Shown: positions 8,145 to 15,747, numbered from the stretch's first letter. The stretch: 16,652 nucleotides of DNA from an uncultured Eubacterium sp. (GCA_910584645.1 CAJUAU010000020.1:1-16652); one strand, 5' to 3'. Program-made: numbers and translations. The notes: a model not told the origin generated them from the letters alone.

Positions 8145-8175
8145 TTAAGAAAAAACAATTTCTGTCCGATATAAT
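8145..8175 (+). promoter_or_regulatory. Possible promoter for the second half of the cluster
   Basis: A perfect TATAAT (8170-8175) stands in the only sizeable gap inside the cluster (8131-8242). The best -35 is TTAAGA (8145-8150), at a long 19-bp spacing, so the assignment is weak. I see no terminator before it, so read-through from the first half is likely. A half-site ATAAGGATA (8222-8230) precedes the ribosome binding site of the next gene. Confidence 0.4.
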
Positions 8176-8242
8176 AACGAATGTGTTGTAATCTTTGCGG
8201 CATTAAGGTAGATATTGCGTTATAAGGATAGAGGTGTAAAAA

Positions 8243-8989
8243 ATGCTCCAAAACTGGTTAGATCATAAAAATATTCTTGTTACGGGGGCAACTTCTGGTA
8301 TAGGTTATGAGATTGCGTGTCAGTTTGACCAGGAGGGAGCAAATCTCATGCTGGTTGGCAGGACAGAGAAAAAACTAGAGGAAATGAAACATAAATTTAC
8401 AGGTAACACGGTTACCATTCCATATGACCTGCTAAATTTAGAAGATATAGAGACCATATTTCAGACAGCAAAAGAAAAGCTGGGGAAATTAAACGGTATG
8501 GTACATTGTGCCGGCATAGCTGAAACTAGTGTTATAAAGGCAAATGAAACCGAAGTGATAAAGAGAAATATGGATGTTAATACATTTTCCTTTGTTGAAT
8601 TAGGAAAATATTTTTCACTAAAAAAATATTCTGCCAATGAATCTGCCATTGTAGCAATCTCTTCTATTTCTTCCATACTTAATGATCCGGGAATGATACA
8701 GTATTCAGCTTCAAAGGCTGCGCTTAATGCGGCAGTGAAAACCATGGCAAAAGAATTTTTAAGAAGAAAAATTCGTGTCAATGCGATTCTTCCAGCAAAC
8801 GTGAATACAAAGATGTTTACCTCCGGTGAAGATGTGATTGAAAATTTTATGGAAACATCCCTGGAGCGGCAACCGCTTGGCATAATAGAAACAGATCAGA
8901 TTGCTTATCTAACTGAATTTTTGTTGTCAGATAATGCAAAATATATCACAGGAGAAACTGTTGTAGTAGGGGGAGGGATTTCTTATTAA
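8243..8989 (+). CDS. Short-chain dehydrogenase/reductase, FabG-like (SDR 2)
   Basis: A 248-residue classical SDR with TGATSGIG (14-21), HCAG (88-91), Asn113, Ser141, Tyr154 and Lys158 (YSASK), and YITGETVVVGGG near the end. All catalytic residues are intact, so NAD(P)H-dependent reduction of a 3-oxoacyl-ACP is expected. It has about six more residues at the N-terminus than the other two SDRs (MLQNWLDHKN). The ribosome binding site is AGAGGTG. It opens the second half of the cluster. Its stop codon overlaps the apparent ATT start of the next gene by one base, implying translational coupling. The DNA here is visibly AT-rich. Confidence 0.88.
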   Translation: MLQNWLDHKNILVTGATSGIGYEIACQFDQEGANLMLVGRTEKKLEEMKHKFTGNTVTIPYDLLNLEDIETIFQTAKEKLGKLNGMVHCAGIAETSVIKANETEVIKRNMDVNTFSFVELGKYFSLKKYSANESAIVAISSISSILNDPGMIQYSASKAALNAAVKTMAKEFLRRKIRVNAILPANVNTKMFTSGEDVIENFMETSLERQPLGIIETDQIAYLTEFLLSDNAKYITGETVVVGGGISY

Positions 8990-9977
8990 TAATATTATTA
9001 TCAGAAAAGCTGAACTCCATGATATTCCTATGATAATGGAATTCATTAGAAAAAACTGGAATGCTGACCATATCCTTGTCCGGGACAGGAATTTCTTTGA
9101 ATGGATGTATACAGATTCCCAGGGTTGTAATTTTATTATTGCTATAGATGAATATGAGAATATGCTTGGTATGGAGGGAGTTATTAAGTACAATCATTCC
9201 GATCATCCTGACATTGCCGGAACGTTGTGGAAAGTGGTAAAGACCCCAAATCCGCGTCTGGGAATGGAAATAGGAGATAAAGTGCATGAAGTATACCAGC
9301 CAAATTGCAGCGTAGCACCTGGATTGAACAGAAAGGCAGTGCGGATCAACCAGATCTTAGGCTTTCTTACCCTGCCCCTAAACCATTACTATATTTTAGG
9401 GCAATGTGATACCTACAATATTGCATTAATAAAAGAAGCACCTCAGCGTCTGGTTGGAAATACAAACAAAAGATTTGTATTGTTACATTCACAGGATGAA
9501 GTGGAAGAGATTTTAGATGATGACCTGCAACGCCAGAAAACTCCTTACAAAGATTTAAACTACATTATACATAGATATATGCAACATCCAATTTATAAGT
9601 ATGATCTGCTGGGAATCCAGGAGGCTGATAAGCCAATTCGCAGCATTGTGATTGGACGCGAAGTATCCTATGGTAATTCATACGCATATAAAATTGTGGA
9701 CTATCTCGGTTACTATGAGGATTTAGCCGGAACTGCTTCCTGTTTTTATAATTTTATTGATGAACAAAAATATGAATATATCGACTTATATTGTTACGGA
9801 ATTCCAGAAGAAATTCTTAAAACAGCAGGATTTTGTAAACGGGTGGCAGATGAAATAATAATACCAAATTATTTTTCTCCATTTGAAAGAAAAAATGTTG
9901 ATATCTATTTTTCTTCATCACAAAGTAAGGGATTAAATGTATTTCGTGGAGATGGGGATCAGGATAGACCAAGCTGA
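8985..9977 (+). CDS. GNAT-like acyltransferase with a C-terminal DQDRP motif (copy 2, ATT start)
   Basis: A 330-residue paralogue of the first cluster gene. The N-terminus IIIRKAELHDIPMIMEFI matches IRQAVYEDIPKIMKFI of copy 1, and the end repeats IIPNYF, PFERKNVDIYF and GDGDQDRPS. The start is unusual. Homology begins before the first ATG (9030), the frame is closed by TAG at 8967, and no ATG, GTG or TTG lies between. ATT at 8985 is 8 nt after GGAGG (8972-8976) and shares one base with the stop of the previous gene. Starting at ATG 9030 would remove beta-strand 1 of the GNAT fold. The likely role is acyl transfer to a glycan precursor, as for copy 1. It lies 23 bp before an ACP, the same GNAT-ACP order as at the left end. 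Confidence 0.65.
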   Translation: MNNIIIRKAELHDIPMIMEFIRKNWNADHILVRDRNFFEWMYTDSQGCNFIIAIDEYENMLGMEGVIKYNHSDHPDIAGTLWKVVKTPNPRLGMEIGDKVHEVYQPNCSVAPGLNRKAVRINQILGFLTLPLNHYYILGQCDTYNIALIKEAPQRLVGNTNKRFVLLHSQDEVEEILDDDLQRQKTPYKDLNYIIHRYMQHPIYKYDLLGIQEADKPIRSIVIGREVSYGNSYAYKIVDYLGYYEDLAGTASCFYNFIDEQKYEYIDLYCYGIPEEILKTAGFCKRVADEIIIPNYFSPFERKNVDIYFSSSQSKGLNVFRGDGDQDRPS

Positions 9978-10000
9978 TTATAATGAAGGAGGATTTTGAA

Positions 10001-10216
10001 ATGTCTGAAAAAGAAAAACTGGAACTGCTGGAAGAAATTATGGATCGTGAAGAGCCTTTAGAGCTGGGTATGGAATTAGAAAATATGGAAGAATGGGATT
10101 CTTTATCTACCCTGGCATTGGCAGCAAAAGTAAAGGAACTGTATGGTATCAATCTTACAATTGAAAAAATCACAGAATTTAAAACAGTTCAGGATATTTG
10201 TGATTATTTAAAATAG
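10001..10216 (+). CDS. Acyl carrier protein (copy 3)
   Basis: A 71-residue acidic carrier protein with EEWDSL; Ser34 is the expected phosphopantetheine site. Its pattern and C-terminus (FKTVQDICDYLK) match the first ACP. The start is ATG 10001, 8 nt after a consensus AGGAGG; an in-frame ATG at 9983 lies upstream of that site and is rejected. It lies between the GNAT-like gene and a stand-alone KASIII, and would carry intermediates for the second half of the cluster. Confidence 0.88.
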   Translation: MSEKEKLELLEEIMDREEPLELGMELENMEEWDSLSTLALAAKVKELYGINLTIEKITEFKTVQDICDYLK

Positions 10217-10237
10217 AAATGAAGGGTTGCGGCAGCT

Positions 10238-11236
10238 ATGTATGGAATGTATAAAAACATTAAAATAAAAGGTATCGCATCCGCTGTGCCAGAACAGGTT
10301 ATAGATAATGTAGGCTGTGCTGAAAAACTGGGGAACCGTCGGGCAAAAAAACAGGTATTGCTCACCGGGATCCGTCATAGGCATTGCGTAAAAGAAGGTC
10401 AGTCGGCATCCGATCTGAGCTGTGTAAGTGCAGAAAAACTATTACAAAGACTGAACTGGAACAGAAATGAAATACGGGTCATCGTCAATGTAACCCAGTC
10501 TGCAGATGTACTTACTCCTTCTACTGCCATGATAATACAGAAACGTCTTGGGATCGGTCAAGATTGTCTGGCCTTTGATGTAAACCTTGGCTGTACCGGG
10601 TACGTCAGCGGTCTCCAGATCCTTGCTGCTTTACTGCAGAACACAGGCGGTAAGGGACTGCTGCTTGCCGGTGACGGCAGGTATGATAAAATGCTGGAAG
10701 TCCCAACCACAGATTCACTTTTGTTTGGAGATGGGGGCAGCGCCACTGCAATTGAATTAGAAGATGGAAATCCCATGATGTATGCCCAAAAAACAGACGG
10801 CACAAGGCATGGTCTTCTGAGTATGGCTCTTGACGGCAGGATGACTATGAACGGAAATGCAATTTTGTTGTTTTCGCTAAATGAAGTCTGTCAGAGTATA
10901 AAAGAATGCAGAAAACATTTTGAAGTCTCAGAAGACAGCATTGATTATTATATTCTGCATCAGGCGCAAAAGCTTATATTGGACGGCATTGCCAGAGAGT
11001 GCGGTATTGAACCATCCAAAGTGCTGACATCTTACGAAGAATTTGGAAATACATCCACAGCAACATTACCTTTGACAATATGTAATAATGTAGAAGAAAT
11101 AAAAAAGAAAAAGCGTGTCAGACTGTATCTTTGTGGTTTTGGTGTTGGGCTGGCATGGTCAAGTGTAGTACTGGATCTGGACACAGAATGTATTCTTCCA
11201 ATCGAAATAACAGATTATTGTTACAACGATTTATAG
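10238..11236 (+). CDS. Stand-alone KASIII-like 3-oxoacyl-ACP synthase (copy 3)
   Basis: A 332-residue FabH-type enzyme with the triad Cys119 (NLGCTGY), His241 (LHQAQK), Asn271 (EFGNTST) and the C-terminal FGVGLAWSS. It is the closest relative in the window of the KASIII at 5671-6666; both begin M(F/Y)GxYxNI and end soon after an (F/L)P(V/I)E stretch. It is expected to condense an acyl starter with an ACP-bound extender. The ribosome binding site GAAGGG lies rather far from ATG 10238. A second ATG at 10247 is possible, but alignment with the relatives supports the first. It is followed 12 bp later by an SDR. Confidence 0.87.
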   Translation: MYGMYKNIKIKGIASAVPEQVIDNVGCAEKLGNRRAKKQVLLTGIRHRHCVKEGQSASDLSCVSAEKLLQRLNWNRNEIRVIVNVTQSADVLTPSTAMIIQKRLGIGQDCLAFDVNLGCTGYVSGLQILAALLQNTGGKGLLLAGDGRYDKMLEVPTTDSLLFGDGGSATAIELEDGNPMMYAQKTDGTRHGLLSMALDGRMTMNGNAILLFSLNEVCQSIKECRKHFEVSEDSIDYYILHQAQKLILDGIARECGIEPSKVLTSYEEFGNTSTATLPLTICNNVEEIKKKKRVRLYLCGFGVGLAWSSVVLDLDTECILPIEITDYCYNDL

Positions 11237-11248
11237 AGGAGACTGTTT

Positions 11249-11965
11249 ATGGATGGAAAACATATTTTAATTACTGGTGCCTCTTCCGGAATAGGAAAGG
11301 AAACGGCTGTCTACCTCGCTTCCCAGGGGGCAAAAGTAATTCTTGTGGCAAGAGATTGGGAAAAATTGCAGCAGACAGCTTCTCTGATCGGCAAAAGCGC
11401 TTCTGTTTATGCCTGTGACTTAAAAGACCAGGATCAGATTGCAGGACTTTTTCAGTATGTCCGGGAACAAAATATAATGTTAAACGGCATGGTTCACTCC
11501 GCAGGAGTCGCAAAACCAACTCCTGTCAGAGCAGAATCCCTGGCAGGAATAGAAGAAACTATGCGCGTAAATTGTTTTTCTTTCTTTGAACTGGGAAAAC
11601 AATTTTTTAACAGAAAACATTCACTGAATGGATCTGCCATAGTAGCGATATCTTCTATGGCTGCCGTACGCCCGATCATGGGACAGGCTGCATATGCCTC
11701 CTCAAAGGCCGCATTAAACAGTATTGTCGAAGTGATGGCGCAGGAATTTATCAAGCGGAAGATCCGCGTGAATTCAATTATGCCATCCTATGTAGAAACA
11801 CCTATGGTAAGCGGTGATGTAAGATACGGAATGAATAATGGGATCGAAAATATGCCTTTAGGAGTGATCGATCCCAAACAGATTGCTTATCTGACGGAAT
11901 TTTTACTATCTGACAGATCATTACACATAACAGGTGCTGCTATACCTGTCACATCTGGAGTATAA
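11249..11965 (+). CDS. Short-chain dehydrogenase/reductase, FabG-like (SDR 3)
   Basis: A 238-residue classical SDR with TGASSGIG (9-16), HSAG (83-86), Asn108, Ser136, Tyr149 and Lys153 (YASSK), all intact. It is closest in length and motifs to SDR 1. The end HITGAAIPVTSGV lacks the usual final GG. The likely reaction is reduction of a 3-oxoacyl-ACP. GAGGAG stands about 7 nt before the ATG. It lies between the stand-alone KASIII and the second KASIII-SDR fusion, so the same KASIII/SDR neighbours as in the first half recur in a different order. Confidence 0.88.
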   Translation: MDGKHILITGASSGIGKETAVYLASQGAKVILVARDWEKLQQTASLIGKSASVYACDLKDQDQIAGLFQYVREQNIMLNGMVHSAGVAKPTPVRAESLAGIEETMRVNCFSFFELGKQFFNRKHSLNGSAIVAISSMAAVRPIMGQAAYASSKAALNSIVEVMAQEFIKRKIRVNSIMPSYVETPMVSGDVRYGMNNGIENMPLGVIDPKQIAYLTEFLLSDRSLHITGAAIPVTSGV

Positions 11966-12000
11966 ATTCTTTTATAGAAAGATTTTGGATAGGAGAAAAT

Positions 12001-13644
12001 ATGAATGCAAAAATAGAAAATATTGTTATTCAGGGGATTTCTTCTTATGTCCCTGAAAATTTTGAAGATAATATGGATTATATTTCTCTGCTTGGAGAAC
12101 GCCGGATTAAGAAACAGATCAAACTGACAGGGATACGAAAACGACATACGTCATTAAAATTTCAGCTCTCTTCTGATCTTGCTGCCTTTGCTGCTGAAAA
12201 ACTGATCCGTGAACTCGGGTGGAACAAAGAAGAAATTGGCGTTCTTATCTTTGTCGTACAAAAAAGGGAAGGAGATTATATTATCCCTTCCACTGCAATT
12301 CGCTTACAGGAACGGCTGGGACTGCCAAAAGAATGTGTTGCCTTTGATATTAACCTGGGGTGTTCGGCATTTAATTATGGAGTTCAGACAACAGCTACAA
12401 TATTAAACTCTTCTTTGGACTTCAAAAAAGGATTATGTCTTATAGGAGATACAAATTCCAGTCTAAAAACAGCTCGTTCATTTAATAAAGAAGCACTTTC
12501 ACTTCGTTTACTTTCTGGTTCTGCAGCATCTGCCATCGCATTGGAAAAACAAAAGGGTGCTTCTATGATATTCTATGGCGGTTGTGACGGCAGCAATTAT
12601 GATGCGATCATTAAAACAAGTCTACACCGTGATGTTATGATGAAAGGAAATGTTGTATTTGATTTTGCCATCAATCACGTCTCCCAGCATATTATTGATT
12701 TCAGGCAAAAATATTCATTAACAGAAAACGATATTGATTATTATGTCTTTCATCAGGCACAGAAACTAATGCTGGAAAGTATGATAAATACCTGTGACAT
12801 ACCTCCAGAAAAAGTATTATTTTCTCTGGAGGAGTATGGTAATACATCAGGGGCCTCTATTCCTCTGACACTCAATTCTAATGCAGATTTAGTAAAGAAA
12901 AAAGAGAAGGTCCGTCTTCTATTATGTGGATTTGGTGTTGGTCTTTCCTTTGGTATCACCTATTTGGAAATGAAGACAGCTCATATTACAACAGTAGGGG
13001 AAACAGATAAACTTTTTGATGTAGAGAAACTGCCTAAAGGAAGTTTGCATGATCTGACTATTATGGTATTTGATGCAGACCAGTTAATGGGAGAATTTCT
13101 TTCGGAATTATTAGACAGAGACGATCCATCTTTAATATTGTGCGGACATAATGAGACAAAGTTAAAAGCACTACAGGAAAAACTTCATTATAATAGTAAG
13201 ATTATTTCATATAAAGACAAAGAAGAGTTTTCCATAAAATTTAAGCAGATACACGATGAGCAGATTGATGGTATCGTAAATATCAAAGAAGAAAAGATTG
13301 CAGAGTGGCTTGTAACACAGGATTTCTTTGTAAAACAGCTCAGTGTGGTACTGATCGATACCGAAGACCAAAGCAAGAAACTGGATAAATTTGAGTACAT
13401 TTTCAGAGATAGTCTTCCCAATGCCCGAGTAAATATGGTCTGTTACAAAAAAGGAAGTCTGGATATATACATTCAGCGTGAAGAGGGGCAGTCCTGGGGT
13501 TATAAGTTTCTCAAAGCCAACCTGCCAACAGATATGATGCGGACAAATTATGTTTATCATGGAACCAGATTTTTACTGCATGAAGATTCCCGATTTGTTT
13601 CCGGTTCAATTCTCCATGTCAGTGACCAGATAGAGTGGTTTTAG
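12001..13644 (+). CDS. KASIII-like condensing enzyme fused to a strongly degenerate SDR domain (copy 2)
   Basis: A 547-residue paralogue of the fusion at 1526-3223. Residues 1-340 are KASIII with an intact triad: Cys121 (NLGCSAF), His251 (VFHQAQ), Asn281 (EYGNTSG). The C-terminal domain (about 351-547) keeps an SDR-like outline: DLTIMVFDADQLMGE in place of the glycine motif, NARVNMV like the usual RVNSI, and DSRFVSGSILHVS like the SDR tail. It has lost the glycines and I find no YxxxK, so it cannot be an ordinary reductase. Being kept in two diverged copies argues for a non-catalytic role such as partner or ACP docking. The ribosome binding site is AGGAG. It is the last cluster gene, ending 44 bp from the convergent ptsI. 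Confidence 0.85.
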   Translation: MNAKIENIVIQGISSYVPENFEDNMDYISLLGERRIKKQIKLTGIRKRHTSLKFQLSSDLAAFAAEKLIRELGWNKEEIGVLIFVVQKREGDYIIPSTAIRLQERLGLPKECVAFDINLGCSAFNYGVQTTATILNSSLDFKKGLCLIGDTNSSLKTARSFNKEALSLRLLSGSAASAIALEKQKGASMIFYGGCDGSNYDAIIKTSLHRDVMMKGNVVFDFAINHVSQHIIDFRQKYSLTENDIDYYVFHQAQKLMLESMINTCDIPPEKVLFSLEEYGNTSGASIPLTLNSNADLVKKKEKVRLLLCGFGVGLSFGITYLEMKTAHITTVGETDKLFDVEKLPKGSLHDLTIMVFDADQLMGEFLSELLDRDDPSLILCGHNETKLKALQEKLHYNSKIISYKDKEEFSIKFKQIHDEQIDGIVNIKEEKIAEWLVTQDFFVKQLSVVLIDTEDQSKKLDKFEYIFRDSLPNARVNMVCYKKGSLDIYIQREEGQSWGYKFLKANLPTDMMRTNYVYHGTRFLLHEDSRFVSGSILHVSDQIEWF

Positions 13645-13662
13645 GGGGAATACTCATAAAAT

Positions 13663-13689
13663 AGGGGATGAGGTTGGGATACCTCCCCT
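13663..13689. terminator. Possible hairpin between convergent genes
   Basis: AGGGG (13663-13667) plus AGGT (13671-13674) can pair with ACCTCCCCT (13681-13689), leaving a 3-nt bulge and a 6-nt loop. On the plus strand no T-run follows. On the minus strand it is followed by ATTTTATG, so it may be a weak terminator for ptsI. It overlaps the ptsI stop codon by one base. Confidence 0.35.
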
Positions 13690-15317
13690 CACCCCTCTCT
13701 CTGAATCCCCCGGATCCGCTTCCTTACTTTCAGTACCATGGAGGGCGCCACCGACAGCTCGTCCACTCCCATCTCTACAAATCGCTCCGCCAGTTTCAGG
13801 TCAGCCCCCAATTCGCCGCAGATGCCCACCCATTTTCCATGTTTATGGGCATTGTCCACCACGATCTGTATCATTTTCAGCACAGCCCTGTGATGAGGAT
13901 TGTAAAAATCATCCAGCTTTTCATTCTGGCGGTCAATGGCCAGAGTATACTGTGTCAGGTCGTTGGTTCCTATGCTGAAAAAATCTACCATTTCAGCCAG
14001 TTCATCACTGATCATGACCGCTGCAGGAGTCTCCACCATAATCCCCTGCTCCGGAATCTCATAGGGGATCTGGACCCGGTACAACTCCTCTTTCACTTCT
14101 TCCATGATCTCATGAATCTTCTGTACCTCTTCCGTGGATGTTATCATCGGGTACATAATAGAAAGATTTCCAAATACTGCTGCCCGCAGCAACGCCCGGA
14201 GCTGTGTCTTAAAAATCTCTGGCTGCTTCAAACAGATCCGGATGGCCCGGTAACCCAGGGCAGGATTTTCCTCTCTCCCCAGATTAAAATAGTCCACCTG
14301 CTTATCTGCTCCGATATCAAGGGTTCGGATGATCACTTTCTTTCCCGCCATCATCTGCACCACGTGCTTATATGCCTGGAACTGCTCTTCCTCTGTGGGA
14401 AAGGTAGTTTTTCCGAGATACAAAAACTCACTCCGGAACAATCCGATGCCTTCCGCATCGTTCTCCAGCACATACCCCACATCACTGACGCTTCCTATGT
14501 TGGCATATAAATGAATACGGTATCCATCCTGGGTAACAGTATCCTTGCCTTTTAATGTCTGCATCAGCCGGTGCTTCTCCCGCTCTTCTTCCATCTTCTT
14601 TTCTGCCTCGCCGCATACCTCTTCTGTCGGTTCAAAGGTTATTTCTCCCTGGTATCCATCCACAATGGCTCTTGTTCCCGTCTGAATCTCCTGCAGATCC
14701 ATAGGAACTCCGATCAATGCCGGTATGTTCATCATACGGGCGAGGATCGCCGTATGGGAATTGGAAGAGCCGTGTACCGTAGCAAATGCCAGAATTTTAT
14801 TTTTATCCATCTGAACGGTTTCACTGGGGCTCAGATCATCTGCCACAATGATGGAGGGTTCCATGGTGGTAAGATCCACTTCTGCCTGTCCTTTCAGATT
14901 CTTTACCAGGCGGTTCGAGATATCTTTGATATCCGCCGCCCTGGCTTTCATATATTCATCCTCCATGTTCGCAAACATTTCAGAAAAATTATCCCCGGTC
15001 ACTGCCACTGCATAATCGGCATTGACCTGTTCCGTCCGTATCATATTTTGTATGGCATCCACATAATCTTCATCCTCCAGCATCATCTGATGCACTTCAA
15101 AAATAGCTGCATTGGCCTCTCCGACCTCCCGCAGTGCCTTGTCATATAATGTCTGCAGCTGTTTCCTTGCCCGCCCTGCTGCCTCCTCCAGCCTCGCAAT
15201 CTCTAACTCCGGATCATCGATCCGGCGGCGTTTCACCTGCGTCTCTTTGTTTGCCAGGACAGCCACCGGGCCCAGCGCGATACCTTTATATACAGATTTC
15301 CCTTTATATGATCTCAT
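13689..15317 (-). CDS. ptsI: PTS enzyme I (phosphoenolpyruvate-protein phosphotransferase)
   Basis: A 542-residue cytoplasmic enzyme that takes phosphate from phosphoenolpyruvate and passes it to HPr, the first step of PTS sugar uptake. The phosphorylated residue is His188 in GSSNSHTAILARM. The PEP-binding domain shows FFSIGTNDLTQY and, near the end, GICGELGAD with the active-site Cys. Length is slightly below the roughly 575 residues of the E. coli enzyme and normal for Clostridia. The start is ATG 15317 with GGAGGAGG just upstream. HPr and sugar-specific enzymes are not adjacent. It converges on the acyl cluster and is clearly more GC-rich, so it looks like core-genome DNA next to an accessory cluster. 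I see no convincing promoter between it and the terminator at 15404-15446. Confidence 0.97.
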   Translation of the reverse strand: MRSYKGKSVYKGIALGPVAVLANKETQVKRRRIDDPELEIARLEEAAGRARKQLQTLYDKALREVGEANAAIFEVHQMMLEDEDYVDAIQNMIRTEQVNADYAVAVTGDNFSEMFANMEDEYMKARAADIKDISNRLVKNLKGQAEVDLTTMEPSIIVADDLSPSETVQMDKNKILAFATVHGSSNSHTAILARMMNIPALIGVPMDLQEIQTGTRAIVDGYQGEITFEPTEEVCGEAEKKMEEEREKHRLMQTLKGKDTVTQDGYRIHLYANIGSVSDVGYVLENDAEGIGLFRSEFLYLGKTTFPTEEEQFQAYKHVVQMMAGKKVIIRTLDIGADKQVDYFNLGREENPALGYRAIRICLKQPEIFKTQLRALLRAAVFGNLSIMYPMITSTEEVQKIHEIMEEVKEELYRVQIPYEIPEQGIMVETPAAVMISDELAEMVDFFSIGTNDLTQYTLAIDRQNEKLDDFYNPHHRAVLKMIQIVVDNAHKHGKWVGICGELGADLKLAERFVEMGVDELSVAPSMVLKVRKRIRGIQREG

Positions 15318-15403
15318 ATGGCCTCCTCCACTTTTATTAACTCATTGCACCACCTGTTACTGCTATTATCATGATACATTTTTCCGGCATTTATACAGAA
15401 CGC

Positions 15404-15446
15404 AAAAAAGACCATGAACCGATATCATATACCAGCTCATGGTCTT
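15404..15446 (-). terminator. Rho-independent terminator after the cysteine-rich gene
   Basis: Read on the minus strand, AAGACCATGA (15446-15437) pairs perfectly with TCATGGTCTT (15417-15408) around a 19-nt loop, and is followed by a T-run (15409-15404) and GCG. It lies 17 bp after the stop of the DUF3795 gene and separates it from ptsI, so ptsI needs its own promoter in 15318-15403. Confidence 0.82.
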
Positions 15447-15462
15447 CTCGTTCCTTTTCTTG

Positions 15463-15741
15463 TTATTGATCCTTTTTCAAAGCCTGGATGCGCATTTCAA
15501 TATTTTCAGCAAATTCCTCATCAGAAAACTTAGGATCTCTTACCTTCATCCAGATTTCACACGGTGCCTCACTGCACTCACCGCAGCTTCCCAGTCCTTT
15601 ATTTACGGTGCAGTCATAAATCGCACATACCGTTCCCTCCGGCATGTGGAAAACTTTTCCGCTGCATTCATTACAGCCAGAACACTCCCCATAACAATAA
15701 CAAGTACGGCAGTCGGTGCCGCATACACTTAAATTTGACAA
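15463..15741 (-). CDS. Small cysteine-rich DUF3795-type protein
   Basis: A 92-residue protein with 12 cysteines in its first 61 residues (7, 11, 14, 16, 20, 23, 26, 39, 44, 53, 56, 61), many in CxxC-like spacing, and an acidic helical tail (DEEFAENIEMRIQALKKDQ). It fits the DUF3795 family, thought to bind zinc or another metal; the function is unknown. The start is TTG at 15741, preceded by AGGAAAGGA at a somewhat long spacing; no in-frame ATG is available before the stop at 15748-15750. It is in the same reading frame as, and directly behind, the truncated AraC-type fragment. Confidence 0.75.
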   Translation of the reverse strand: MSNLSVCGTDCRTCYCYGECSGCNECSGKVFHMPEGTVCAIYDCTVNKGLGSCGECSEAPCEIWMKVRDPKFSDEEFAENIEMRIQALKKDQ

Positions 15742-15747
15742 ATCTGA

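Noticed and set aside
8461..8883. 140-codon minus-strand frame inside SDR 2
   Set aside because: It overlaps an intact, motif-complete SDR on the other strand; its composition follows from that gene.
248..13644. Reading the cluster as the housekeeping fatty acid synthesis operon
   Set aside because: No fabD, fabF, fabZ, enoyl reductase or acetyl-CoA carboxylase genes are present, and the repeated KASIII/SDR/GNAT set with a ligase and a glycosyltransferase-like gene does not fit primary metabolism.
13668..14510. 280-codon open frame on the plus strand opposite ptsI
   Set aside because: It is the antisense of a clear ptsI gene; the product is rich in His, Leu and Cys without any family pattern.
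14571..15149. 192-codon plus-strand frame opposite the 5' part of ptsI
   Set aside because: Antisense shadow of ptsI with no recognisable protein character and no ribosome binding site of note.
15352..15390. TATCATGATA palindrome upstream of ptsI as operator or promoter
   Set aside because: The palindrome is short and AT-rich, and no -35/-10 pair with normal spacing could be placed around it.
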